This document shows positions 23,357 to 31,852 of a stretch of 36,524 bases of DNA, in pieces; the stretch's first letter is position 1; each line of letters opens with the position of its first letter. A model generated the notes under the pieces. That model searched no databases. It saw only the letters and a list, made by a program, of their open reading frames with translations, and was not told the origin of the DNA. This stretch comes from JBFWRK01 sp050248955. GTDB lineage: Bacteria; Actinomycetota; Acidimicrobiia; Acidimicrobiales; Ilumatobacteraceae. The DNA lies in the NCBI GenBank assembly GCA_050248955.1, contig JBFWRK010000027.1, positions 1 to 36,524 on the forward strand. Reading direction: 5' to 3'. A program made the translations under genes and the position numbers.

Positions 23357-24609
23357 GGTTCGAGGTGCCTTCTGACGGTGTCGAGGACGGAGACGCGGGG
23401 GATGACGACCTGCTCGCCGCCGTCGCGGAGCGGCCGGACGACGAGGGTGTCACTGTCACGTTCGTTGCTGCCGACGATGATGGCGACGACGGCCTGCGAC
23501 CGATCGGCCGCCTTCATCTGGCTCTTCATGCTGCGGTTCTCGAACGCGCGGTCGGCGCGGATGCCGGCGGCGCGCAGCTCGCTCGAGAGGATCAAGGCCT
23601 CGTGGCCACCGGTCGTGTCGACGACGAAGACCTGCGGTGCGAGCTCGGGGGCGGGAAACGCCTCTTCGAGGTCACAGGCGAGCAGCGTGCGATCGATTCC
23701 CAGCGCGAAGCCGATCCCCGGCGTCGACGGTCCACCGAGGTCCTCGGCGAGCCCGTCGTACCGGCCGCCGCCGCCCACGGCGTTCTGCGCGCCCTCGAGC
23801 ACGTCGGCGATGAACTCGAACGTCGTCCGGCGGTAGTAGTCGAGCCCGCGGACGAGCCGGGGCGCGAGGACGTACGCCACCCCGAGGGCCTGCAGCCCGG
23901 TGCACACGGTCGCGAAGTGCGCGGCGGTCTCGTCGGAGTAGAAGTGCTCGATGTGCGGTGCCGCCTCGACGAGCGCTGCGTCCTGTTCACGCTTCGAGTC
24001 GAGCACGCGCAGCGGGTTCTTCTGCAGCGTGACCCGGGACTCGGGGCTCAGCGCGTCGAGGTTCGCGGCGAAGTGGGCGGTCAACGCCGCGACGTACCTC
24101 GCCCGCTCGTCGGGGTTCCCCAGGCTGTTCAGCAGCAACGTGACGCGACGGAGCCCGAGCCGTTCGTAGAACTGCGACGCAAGGCTGATGACCTCGACAT
24201 CGAGGTAAGGATCGTCGACACCGAGCACCTCGACGCCGACCTGGTCGAACTGCCGGTAGCGCCCGAGCTGCGGCTTCTCGTAGCGGAAGTTCGGTCCCGC
24301 GTACCACACCTTCCACGGCATCTGCGGTGAGTGCTGCACGAACGCCCGCACGACACCGGCCGTCTGCTCGGGACGCAGCGCGATGTGCCGGCCACCCTTG
24401 TCGACGAAGTCGTACATCTCCTTGGTGACGACATCCGTCGCTTCGCCGAGCCGGTGGAAGACGCCGAGGTCCTCGAACATCGGTGTGATGATCTCGCCGT
24501 ACCCTGCCGGTGCCACGACGCTCGCGAAGACGCCGACGAGCTCTCGGAACCTCGTCGAATCGGGCGGCAGGATGTCTCGCGTTCCTGGGCTGGTCTGGAA
24601 CTCGGGCAC
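23353..24609 (-). CDS. hisS: Histidyl-tRNA synthetase
   Basis: A 418-residue class II synthetase. PGTRDILPPDSTRFRELVGVF opens it, with motif 1 VFHRLGEATDVVTKEMYDF. Motif 2 reads FRYEKPQLGRYRQFDQVGVE. The histidine motifs LVRGLDYYRRTTFE and GGRYDGLAEDLGG are present, and a C-terminal anticodon-binding domain follows (APQVFVVDTT...). The start is GTG 24609, with TAGCCT eight bases upstream and no ribosome site. It heads the hisS-aspS-NUDIX-rarA-DUF948-lipoprotein unit. Confidence 0.97.
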   Translation of the reverse strand: MPEFQTSPGTRDILPPDSTRFRELVGVFASVVAPAGYGEIITPMFEDLGVFHRLGEATDVVTKEMYDFVDKGGRHIALRPEQTAGVVRAFVQHSPQMPWKVWYAGPNFRYEKPQLGRYRQFDQVGVEVLGVDDPYLDVEVISLASQFYERLGLRRVTLLLNSLGNPDERARYVAALTAHFAANLDALSPESRVTLQKNPLRVLDSKREQDAALVEAAPHIEHFYSDETAAHFATVCTGLQALGVAYVLAPRLVRGLDYYRRTTFEFIADVLEGAQNAVGGGGRYDGLAEDLGGPSTPGIGFALGIDRTLLACDLEEAFPAPELAPQVFVVDTTGGHEALILSSELRAAGIRADRAFENRSMKSQMKAADRSQAVVAIIVGSNERDSDTLVVRPLRDGGEQVVIPRVSVLDTVRRHLEP

Positions 24610-24617
24610 GTCGGGCG

Positions 24618-24623
24618 AGGCTA
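24618..24623 (-). promoter_or_regulatory. -10 box (TAGCCT) before hisS
   Basis: On the minus strand TAGCCT precedes GTG 24609 by eight bases, giving a predicted leaderless transcript. It lies in the 54-base gap after rel. Confidence 0.5.
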
Positions 24624-24663
24624 CCGGACCAGGTGACCTCCGCCTCGTCGATTGCGCTGACCG

Positions 24664-26889
24664 CTACCCGTGCTTGCCGGGGACGATGCGGTAGGCGTCG
24701 TAGACGGCGTCGATGGTCTTGATCGTGCGCATCACGGCTTCGAGGTGGCTGGGGTCGGCCATCTCGAATTCGAAGCGCATCTTCGCGATGCGGTCGTTGC
24801 CGGTGTGCGTCGAGCAGGCGACGATGTTCACGTGGTGGTCGGACAGCGCGTTCGCCACGTCCCGGAGGAGCTTGGAGCGATCGAGCGCGACCACCTCGAC
24901 GCTCGCGCGGAAGATGGCGTCCGCTGACTCGTCGTCCCACTCGACGTCGATCAGCCGGGCGGTCTGGCCGACGGCCAGGGACACCGCGTTGGCGCAATCG
25001 GCGCGGTGCACGCTCACACCACGGCCACGGGTGACGAACCCGATGATCATGTCGCCCGGCACCGGCGTGCAGCACTTCGAGAGCCGGACGAGGACGTCGT
25101 CGAGCCCTTCCACGTGGACGCCGACGTTGCGCTTGCCACTCAGCGCCCGCGAGCTGCGCGGATGTTGCACGCTGGCGGGCAGTTGCTCGTCGTCGTCCTC
25201 ACCGGCCCGGTAGGCGCGCGCGATCCGCTGCGCGATCGAGCGGGCGGAGATGCGGTGCTCCCCGATCGCCACGAGCAGCGCTTCGGTGTCGAGGTAGTTC
25301 GCCGCTGTGGCCTCGCTCGCGAGGTGGTCGGAGGTGAGGATCCGCTGCGCCGGCAGTCGTTCCCGACGCAGCTCCTTCGTCAGCTCCTCACGGCCTGCCT
25401 CGTACATGTCCTCGCGGCGCTCGCGCGAGAACCACTGGCGGATCTTGTTGCGCGCTCGCGGGGATGCGACGAACTGCAACCAGTCGCGCGTCGGCGCCGC
25501 ACTCTCGACCTTCGAGGTGAAGACCTCGCACGAGTCGCCCGAGCGGAGCTGGTAGTTGAGCGGCACGAGCTGGCCGTTGACCTTCGCACCGATGCACGTG
25601 TGACCGATCTCGGTGTGGATCGCGTACGCGAAGTCGACCGGCGTGGAGCCGATCGGCAGTTCGATGACCTTCCCCTTCGGCGTGAACACGAAGACCTCGT
25701 CCTGCTCGAGGTCGGTCTTCAGGTTGTCCATGAACTGCGCGGGATCGGCGCTGTCCGCCTGCCAGTCGAGGATGCGGTTCAGCCAGTCGATGTCCTGCGC
25801 CGAGATCCCGTCCTTGTAGGCCCAGTGCGCGGCGACGCCCCACTCGGCGCGCTGGTGCATCTCGCGCGTGCGGATCTGGACCTCGACCGCCTTGCCGTTC
25901 GGACCGATGACCGTCGTGTGGAGCGACTGGTACAGGTTGAACTTCGGCATCGCGATGTAGTCCTTGAACCGCCCGACCACCGGACGCCACTGACCATGGA
26001 TGCATCCGAGCGCGGCGTAGCAGTCCTTCACCGACTCGACGATGACGCGGATCGCCACGAGGTCGAAGATCTCGTCGAACTCTCGCCCCTTCACGACCAT
26101 CTTCTCGTAGATGCTCCAGAGGTGCTTCCCGCGCCCGGTGATGTCGGCGTTCACGTTCAGGTCGCCGAGCCGCTGGCGAACCTCGGCGACGACGCGTGCG
26201 AGGTACACCTCGCGCTCGGGGCTGCGGGTCGACACGAGGTGGTCGAGCTCGGCGTAGCGCTTCGGGTACAACGCCGAGAACGCGAGATCCTCGAGCTGCT
26301 GCTTCAGCTCCTGCATCCCGAGGCGGTGCGCGAGCGGCGCGTAGATGTCGAGCGTCTCCTGTGCGATGCGGTACTGCTTGTCCGCTGGGACGCCGGCGAT
26401 CGTCCGCATGTTGTGCAGCCGGTCGGCGAGCTTGATGATCAGGACGCGGATGTCGCGCGCCATCGCGACGAGCATCTTGCGCATCGTCGCGGCCTGCTGC
26501 GCCTCCTTCGAGTCGAAGTGGATGCGCTCGAGCTTCGTGACGCCGTCGACGATCGTCGCCACTTCGGCGCCGAACGAGGCCTCGACGTCGGCGACGGTCA
26601 TCTCGGTGTCCTCGACCGCGTCGTGCAGGAGGGCAGCTGCGAGGCAGATCTCGTCGAGGCCGATCTCGGCGACGATCCGGGCCACGGAGATCGGGTGGTT
26701 GATGTACGCCTCGCCGCTCGAGCGCCGTTGCGTGCCATGAGCGCGCGCGGCGACCTCGTACGCGCGCGTCACCATCGACACGGGGGCGCGTGGGTGGCGT
26801 TGCTTGTACGTGGCCAGCAGCGGCGCGAGCTCTTCCGCCGGCGCAGGGGTGTGCCGTCGCCAAGGAAGAACTCGGTCGACGGTGCCCAC
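24664..26889 (-). CDS. rel: Bifunctional (p)ppGpp synthetase/hydrolase (Rel/RSH)
   Basis: A 741-residue long RSH enzyme making and degrading (p)ppGpp in the stringent response. The HD hydrolase domain is about 44-165 with HP at 65-66 and HD at 89-90 (LLHDAVEDT), so the hydrolase ligands are intact. The synthetase domain is about 250-360 (ADITGRGKHLWSIYEKM, IAMPKFNLYQSLHTTV, EVQIRT). TGS is about 398-460 and ACT about 665-741. The GTG at 26889 is set by a good ribosome site (GAGG at 26901-26898, ending eight bases before the start), which overlaps the apt stop. Any earlier start would lie inside apt. Confidence 0.97.
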   Translation of the reverse strand: MGTVDRVLPWRRHTPAPAEELAPLLATYKQRHPRAPVSMVTRAYEVAARAHGTQRRSSGEAYINHPISVARIVAEIGLDEICLAAALLHDAVEDTEMTVADVEASFGAEVATIVDGVTKLERIHFDSKEAQQAATMRKMLVAMARDIRVLIIKLADRLHNMRTIAGVPADKQYRIAQETLDIYAPLAHRLGMQELKQQLEDLAFSALYPKRYAELDHLVSTRSPEREVYLARVVAEVRQRLGDLNVNADITGRGKHLWSIYEKMVVKGREFDEIFDLVAIRVIVESVKDCYAALGCIHGQWRPVVGRFKDYIAMPKFNLYQSLHTTVIGPNGKAVEVQIRTREMHQRAEWGVAAHWAYKDGISAQDIDWLNRILDWQADSADPAQFMDNLKTDLEQDEVFVFTPKGKVIELPIGSTPVDFAYAIHTEIGHTCIGAKVNGQLVPLNYQLRSGDSCEVFTSKVESAAPTRDWLQFVASPRARNKIRQWFSRERREDMYEAGREELTKELRRERLPAQRILTSDHLASEATAANYLDTEALLVAIGEHRISARSIAQRIARAYRAGEDDDEQLPASVQHPRSSRALSGKRNVGVHVEGLDDVLVRLSKCCTPVPGDMIIGFVTRGRGVSVHRADCANAVSLAVGQTARLIDVEWDDESADAIFRASVEVVALDRSKLLRDVANALSDHHVNIVACSTHTGNDRIAKMRFEFEMADPSHLEAVMRTIKTIDAVYDAYRIVPGKHG

Positions 26890-26899
26890 GGTTGCTACC

Positions 26900-27427
26900 T
26901 CAGTACCGCACCAGGCTCTCGACCTGGCGCTCTCCCAACGTCGCGCGTCCACCGAGCGGCTCGAGCTCGATGACGAAGCCGAGGCCGGCGACGACGCCAC
27001 TCAGTGCCTCGACGAGCCGGGCCGCGGCGCGGGCGGTACCACCGGTCGCGAGCACGTCGTCGATGATCAGCACCCGCTCACCCGGATGCAGTGCGTCGCG
27101 GTGGATCTCGAGCTTGTCCGTGCCGTACTCGAGCTCGTACTCCTCACGGGCGACGGCCCATGGCAGCTTTCCGGCCTTGCGCACCGGCACGAAGCCGGCG
27201 CCGATGCGGTACGCGACCGGCGCGGCGACGATGAAGCCGCGCGCCTCGATGCCGAGCACACGGTCGACCGGGACCTCGGAGAACCGCTCGACGAGCTCGT
27301 TGATCGAGCGCTCGAAACCTTCGGGATCACCGAGCAACGGCGTGATGTCGCGGAACGTCACACCGGGCTTGGGGTAGTCCGGGATGTCTCGGATGAGGTC
27401 GGTCAACCAGCTCGTCGTGGCCGTCAT
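26900..27427 (-). CDS. apt: Adenine phosphoribosyltransferase
   Basis: A 175-residue type I phosphoribosyltransferase salvaging adenine to AMP with PRPP. DIPDYPKPGVTFRDITPLL (14-32) and IEARGFIVAAPVAY (60-73) are APRT hallmarks. The PRPP loop VLIIDDVLATGGT is at 119-131. ATG 27427 has TATCCT six bases upstream, so it may be leaderless. It is followed ten bases later by rel, the standard apt-rel pairing. Confidence 0.96.
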   Translation of the reverse strand: MTATTSWLTDLIRDIPDYPKPGVTFRDITPLLGDPEGFERSINELVERFSEVPVDRVLGIEARGFIVAAPVAYRIGAGFVPVRKAGKLPWAVAREEYELEYGTDKLEIHRDALHPGERVLIIDDVLATGGTARAAARLVEALSGVVAGLGFVIELEPLGGRATLGERQVESLVRY

Positions 27428-27433
27428 TCCGCC

Positions 27434-27439
27434 AGGATA
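27434..27439 (-). promoter_or_regulatory. -10 box (TATCCT) before apt
   Basis: On the minus strand TATCCT precedes ATG 27427 by six bases, leaving no room for a leader. It lies in the 27-base gap after secF. Confidence 0.45.
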
Positions 27440-27454
27440 CGGCGACGCCGCCGC

Positions 27455-28612
27455 TCAGCGGCGACGCTTCTTGCGGGGCCTCGGCGGGTGTGTGAGCGCG
27501 GCGGCGGGATCGACCGGGCTGTGATCGCCCGGCTGCCGTGCGACCGGGTTGCGCGCCCCCGTCGTGGTCGGTGCCACGCGATGGCGGATCTGGCCGAGCT
27601 CCGCCGCGTTCGCCCGCCGCTGCTTGACCGCCCGGTACTTCGGCTCGCGCTCTTTCAGGATGGCGAGGATCGGGGTGGCGATGAAGATCGACGAGTACGA
27701 CCCCGTGATCAGTCCGACGAGCAAGGCGAGGGCGAAGTCCTGCAACGCGAGCGCGCCCATGATCTCGGACCCGATGACCAGGACCGAGAGCACCGGCAGC
27801 ACGGCAGCGATGCTGGTGTTGAGCGAGCGCATCAGCACCTGGTTCATCGACAGGTTCACGATGTCGCCGTACGGCACGCGCGTGCCCATCCGCTGCTCGT
27901 TCTCGTGCACCTTGTCGAACACGACGATGGTGTCGTAGAGCGAGAAGCCGAGGATCGTCAGGAACGCGATGACGGTGGCGGGCGTGACCTCGAAGCCGAA
28001 CACGGAGTACACACCGACCGAGATCCCGATGTCGTGGACCACGGCCGCGAGCGCGGCGATGGCCATCTTCCACTCGAACCGCCACGAGATGTAGGCCGCG
28101 ATGAGGAGGAAGAACACGACCAGCGCGGTGAGCGCCTTCTTCGTGATCTGCTCGCCCCACGTCGGACTCACGGTGGAGACGCTGACGTCCTCGGCCGGGA
28201 CACCGGTGGCCTCGGCGAAGGCGTCGCGCACCGCGGTCTCGACCTCGGGCGGCTGGTCGCCGGTCTGGACGCGCAACCGGACACCGTCGGTGCCGGAGAG
28301 CTCCTGGATCTTCGCGTCGCGCTCGTCGATCCCGTTGTCGCCGAGGATCGACGACGCGTCGTCGGACGACAGCCCGTTGGCGCTGAACTCCCACGAGACA
28401 CCACCCTCGAAGTCGATCCCGAGGTTCAACTGCCGGCCGAGGAGCGACCCGACCGTGACGAGCAGCAGCACGAGCGAGATGGCGAACCCGATCTTGCGCC
28501 GACCGACGAAGTCGAAACCCGTCTCGCCGTGGTAGAGCCGGTACCAGAGCGAGCGGCGCGGTTCGTGCGGTTCGCCGCCAGCAGCGGTCTCTGTGGAGTC
28601 GAGCGTGGTCAT
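27455..28612 (-). CDS. secF: Protein translocase subunit SecF
   Basis: A 385-residue RND-type membrane protein that, with SecD, uses the proton gradient to aid late steps of Sec export. TM1 is about 41-59, followed by the signature LGIDFEGGVSWEF. A periplasmic domain runs to about 165, then five further helices carry VVHDIGISVGVYSVFG and LTILGFSLYDTIVVFDKVHEN. The tail is long and basic, ending KKRRR, which probably faces the cytoplasm near ribosomes (inference). The ATG at 28612 overlaps the secD stop by four bases. Confidence 0.96.
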   Translation of the reverse strand: MTTLDSTETAAGGEPHEPRRSLWYRLYHGETGFDFVGRRKIGFAISLVLLLVTVGSLLGRQLNLGIDFEGGVSWEFSANGLSSDDASSILGDNGIDERDAKIQELSGTDGVRLRVQTGDQPPEVETAVRDAFAEATGVPAEDVSVSTVSPTWGEQITKKALTALVVFFLLIAAYISWRFEWKMAIAALAAVVHDIGISVGVYSVFGFEVTPATVIAFLTILGFSLYDTIVVFDKVHENEQRMGTRVPYGDIVNLSMNQVLMRSLNTSIAAVLPVLSVLVIGSEIMGALALQDFALALLVGLITGSYSSIFIATPILAILKEREPKYRAVKQRRANAAELGQIRHRVAPTTTGARNPVARQPGDHSPVDPAAALTHPPRPRKKRRR

Positions 28613-30270
28613 ACCGCACCTCCGACGAGCTCGCGCTGCTCCGAGGAGACGCCGAGGATCCGGTGACCTTGGTAGCGCTTCGAACGGCTGAGCAGCAGCA
28701 CGGCCGGCCGGGTGAAGGAGTAGGCCACGACCATGTCGAGGAGGGTCGAGAGGCCGAGGAAGAAGGCGAAGCCGCGGACGGCGCCGACGGACAGGTACCA
28801 CAGGACGGCGGCGCCGATCAGGGAGACCGTGTTCGCGGCGAGGATCGTGTGCCACGCAGCTTTGAACCCGCGCTGCGCCGACGAGCGGAACGTCTTGCCG
28901 CTGTGCACCTCGTCCTTCAACCGTTCGAAGAACACGACGTACGAGTCCACCGTGACACCGATGGAGACGATGATGCCGGTGATGCCGGCGAGCGTGAGCG
29001 CGAGGCCGCTCGTCTTCGAGAGCAACCCGATGATGCTCCACATCAGCGCCGCCGTGATCACCAGGCCGGCGGCGCAGATCCAAGCGAGCGACCGGTAGTA
29101 GAAGACCATGAAGAGCAGGACGAGGCCGATGCCGATGAGCCCGGAGACGATGCCGGCGTGGAGCGAGCCCTTGCCGAGTGTCGCCGAGACGGTCTGCACC
29201 GCCTGTGCCTTCATCTCGACCGGTGTCGAGCCGTACTGCAGGATCTTCGAGAGGTCGTTCGCCTCGCGCTCGGAGAAGCCACCCACGCCGCCGCTGATCA
29301 GCACCTGCGGCGAGTCGAAGAAGCTGGTCTGCGGCACGGGAGCGGAGATGACCCGGTGGTCCAGGACGATCGCCATGCCGCCCGTCGCGCACTCGGCCGC
29401 ACGGTTGAAGCAGCGATTCGCCCAGTCGTTCCAGGCGTCGAGGCCCTCCGCGCCACCCTTCAGCTCGAGCTCGACCTGCCACTCGCCGTTCACGAGGCGG
29501 GGCGACGACGAGGCGATGGCGCTCTCACCGAGCGCGAACGCCGGTCCCATCTCGAGGATCTCGGTGCCCTCGCGGTTCGGCAGCACGACCGTCGCCTCGG
29601 GCAGGTCCTCGGCGTTCGGTGTGATGATCGATGTCAGATCGGTCGGCGACGACGCGACGGTGGTCGCGGTGTCCCCGGCGACGGTGGTCGCGGTGTCCCC
29701 GGTGACCGTGGACGTGCTCTCGGCTGCGGTCGTCGCCGGCGTCGTAGTGGCACTGGCCGGCTGGCGGAATCCGGCCGACGGTGCACTCGTCGATGTCACG
29801 TCGCTCGTCGACGTCACGTCGGTCGTCGAGGTCGCTGCGTCAGTGGTGGCGGAGCCGGCGATCGTCGTGCTCGTCGCGGCGTCGTCGAGCACCGAGAGGT
29901 CGAGCGGCTGCTCGAACGGTCCGACCCGGTTGGTCACCGGGCGGAAGACCACCTTGCCGGTGACACCGATCAGCTCGATGGCGCGGTCCTTGTCCTTCAC
30001 GCCAGGAAGGTTCACGACGATCGTGTCGCCCTGGCGAAGGATCTCCGGCTCCGCCACGCCGAGCGAGTCGATGCGCGAGCGATAGATGTCGGGCACCACG
30101 TCGAGCGCGGCGGACTCGTACTCACCGACCGGCTGCAACGTCACCGACGCACCACCCTGCAGGTCGAGTCCGAGCTGCGGGGAGTTGTCCGCGATCAACG
30201 TGGCAGCGAGCGATCCGAACGCGATGAACAGCGTGCCGAGCAGCGACACGAGGAGGGGCCGGCGGCGCAT
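28609..30270 (-). CDS. secD: Protein translocase subunit SecD with a Thr/Ser/Ala-rich insertion
   Basis: A 553-residue partner of SecF. TM1 is about 5-27, then the conserved LGLDLQGGASVTLQ (33-46). The P1 periplasmic domain is interrupted at about 129-212 by a low-complexity Thr/Ser/Ala segment. The core resumes with VVLPNREGTEIL, HRVISAPVPQT and ISGGVGGFSEREANDLSKIL. TM2-6 follow from about 370, with ITGIIVSIGVTVDSYVVFFERLKDE (429-453), which carries the conserved charged residues. It lies three bases after yajC. Actinobacterial SecD proteins often have such an insert, but the tandem duplications here are recent. Confidence 0.96.
   Translation of the reverse strand: MRRRPLLVSLLGTLFIAFGSLAATLIADNSPQLGLDLQGGASVTLQPVGEYESAALDVVPDIYRSRIDSLGVAEPEILRQGDTIVVNLPGVKDKDRAIELIGVTGKVVFRPVTNRVGPFEQPLDLSVLDDAATSTTIAGSATTDAATSTTDVTSTSDVTSTSAPSAGFRQPASATTTPATTAAESTSTVTGDTATTVAGDTATTVASSPTDLTSIITPNAEDLPEATVVLPNREGTEILEMGPAFALGESAIASSSPRLVNGEWQVELELKGGAEGLDAWNDWANRCFNRAAECATGGMAIVLDHRVISAPVPQTSFFDSPQVLISGGVGGFSEREANDLSKILQYGSTPVEMKAQAVQTVSATLGKGSLHAGIVSGLIGIGLVLLFMVFYYRSLAWICAAGLVITAALMWSIIGLLSKTSGLALTLAGITGIIVSIGVTVDSYVVFFERLKDEVHSGKTFRSSAQRGFKAAWHTILAANTVSLIGAAVLWYLSVGAVRGFAFFLGLSTLLDMVVAYSFTRPAVLLLSRSKRYQGHRILGVSSEQRELVGGAV
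29654..29701 (-). repeat. Two exact 24-bp tandem copies in secD
   Basis: Two adjacent identical 24-base units (29654-29677 and 29678-29701) encode GDTATTVA twice within the secD insertion. A second imperfect 18-base duplication nearby (about 29790-29827) encodes DVTSTS twice. Exact identity points to recent slippage. Confidence 0.85.
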
Positions 30271-30273
30271 CGC

Positions 30274-30645
30274 TCAGTTCTCGTCGTCCGGCTCGTCAGC
30301 CTCGTCGTCGTCGGTCGGCTGACCACCTGCCGGCTCCTTCGCCGCATCGATCTTGCGCGAGATCGCAGAACGGTGCACGCGGATCTCGACGTTCTCGGCG
30401 ATGTCGAGCCAGATCGTGTCACCGTCGATGGCGTTGATGAAGCCGTACATGCCGCCGGTGGTGATCACCTCGTCGCCGTCCGCCAAGGTCGACAGCAGCT
30501 GCTGGGCATCGCGCACCCGTCGCCGCTGTGGACGGATCAGCAGGAAGTACATCGCAAGGCCGATGATCAGGAAGAAGACAAGCTGGAACGCGGCACCGCC
30601 GCCACCACCGGAGTCGTCCTGGGCAAGGATCGCTGACGCGAGCAT
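30274..30645 (-). CDS. yajC: Preprotein translocase subunit YajC
   Basis: A 123-residue membrane protein of the SecDF-YajC complex. One helix is at about 19-38 (FQLVFFLIIGLAMYFLLIRPQRRR), then the YajC core TLADGDEVITTGGMYGFINAIDGDTIWLDIAENVEIRVHRSAI and an acidic tail. The ATG at 30645 is six bases after AGG of an AGGTGA ribosome site; a TTG three bases earlier is an alternative. It is first gene of yajC-secD-secF, after a 66-base gap from tgt. Confidence 0.95.
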   Translation of the reverse strand: MLASAILAQDDSGGGGGAAFQLVFFLIIGLAMYFLLIRPQRRRVRDAQQLLSTLADGDEVITTGGMYGFINAIDGDTIWLDIAENVEIRVHRSAISRKIDAAKEPAGGQPTDDDEADEPDDEN

Positions 30646-30711
30646 CAATCACCTATCGTCGTGGGAAACAGCAACGAGCGAGGTTAGCGACCCGCGGCGC
30701 CAACCCACTGC

Positions 30712-31809
30712 TCAGCCCCAGACGGCGACGACCTCGGCCCGCAGCTCGGCGAAGGCACCCTCTTCGATCGCCGACCGCATCCTGGTCATCAGATCGAGCG
30801 TCCAGCCAACGTTGTGCAGGCTGAGCAGGCGCGATGCGGACGGTTCGCCGACCTGGAACAGGTGCCGGAGGTACCCGCGGGTGTGGCGGGCGCACACCTC
30901 ACACGGGCAGTGCTCATCGAGCGGTGCATCGCTCGTCGCGTGCACCGCGTTCTTGATGTGCAGCTTGCCCTGGCCCGTGAGGGCCGTCCCGTGGCGCCCG
31001 AGCCGGGTCTGCATCACGCAGTCGAACTGGTCGACACCGTGCGCCACCGCCTCGACGAGCGACGCCGGGTCACCCACGCCCATCAGGTAGCGCGGGCGGT
31101 CCTCGGGCAGATGAGCGGTCGCGGCGGCGATCGCCGGCACCATCTCGTCGCGCGTCTCGCCGACCGACAGCCCGCCGATGCCGTAGCCGTCGAAGTCGAG
31201 GTCGGCGGTGCGCTGCGCGCTCTCCTTCCGCAGCACCTCGTCGATGCCGCCCTGCACGATGCCGAACAGCGCCTGGTCCTCGCGCCGGTGCGCGGCTCGA
31301 GCGCGCGCTGCCCACGCGGCCGTGCGCTGCACGGCGAGGCGGATCAGCGCGTCGGGCGACGGGAGCGGCGGGCAGACGTCGAGCACCATCTGGATGTCGG
31401 CGCCGAGCAGCTCCTGCGTCTCGACCGCGATCTCGGGGGTGAAGCGGTGCATCGACCCGTCGTACGTCGAGCGGAACGTCACGCCGTCGTCATCGACCGC
31501 GGGCTCGAGCGAGAAGACCTGGAAGCCGCCGGAGTCGGTCAGCGTGAGCCCGTCCCAGCCGGCGAAGCGACCGAGCCCGCCGAGGTGCGCGACCGTCTCG
31601 GCACCGGGACGGAGCATCAAGTGGTACGTGTTGCCGAGCACGATCTCGGCGCCGAGGCGCTCGTAGTCGGCCGCGCTGAGGTACTTGATCGCGCCGCGCG
31701 TGCCGACCGGCATGAAGCACGGCGTGCGGTACGAGCCGCGGGCGGTGTGGGCGACGCCGGTGCGGGCATCGCCGTCGCGTGCGACGGTCTCGAAGCGAAC
31801 CGGATGCAT
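30712..31809 (-). CDS. tgt: tRNA-guanine transglycosylase (queuosine pathway)
   Basis: A 365-residue TIM-barrel enzyme that exchanges guanine-34 for preQ1 in GUN-anticodon tRNAs. LSAADYERLGAEIVLGNTYHL, TDSGGFQVFSL with Asp92, and GIVQGGI are present. GGLSVGE precedes the nucleophile region FDCVMQTRLGRHG, with Asp263. The zinc site is C301, C303, C306 and H332. The proline usual after FDCVM is Gln267 here. The ATG at 31809 gives MHPVRFETVARDG. It is 43 bases downstream of queA, forming a queA-tgt pair. Confidence 0.95.
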   Translation of the reverse strand: MHPVRFETVARDGDARTGVAHTARGSYRTPCFMPVGTRGAIKYLSAADYERLGAEIVLGNTYHLMLRPGAETVAHLGGLGRFAGWDGLTLTDSGGFQVFSLEPAVDDDGVTFRSTYDGSMHRFTPEIAVETQELLGADIQMVLDVCPPLPSPDALIRLAVQRTAAWAARARAAHRREDQALFGIVQGGIDEVLRKESAQRTADLDFDGYGIGGLSVGETRDEMVPAIAAATAHLPEDRPRYLMGVGDPASLVEAVAHGVDQFDCVMQTRLGRHGTALTGQGKLHIKNAVHATSDAPLDEHCPCEVCARHTRGYLRHLFQVGEPSASRLLSLHNVGWTLDLMTRMRSAIEEGAFAELRAEVVAVWG

Positions 31810-31852
31810 AGGACGAGCAGTCTGGCGTGGAGCGGCGCCAGTACCTCGGACC

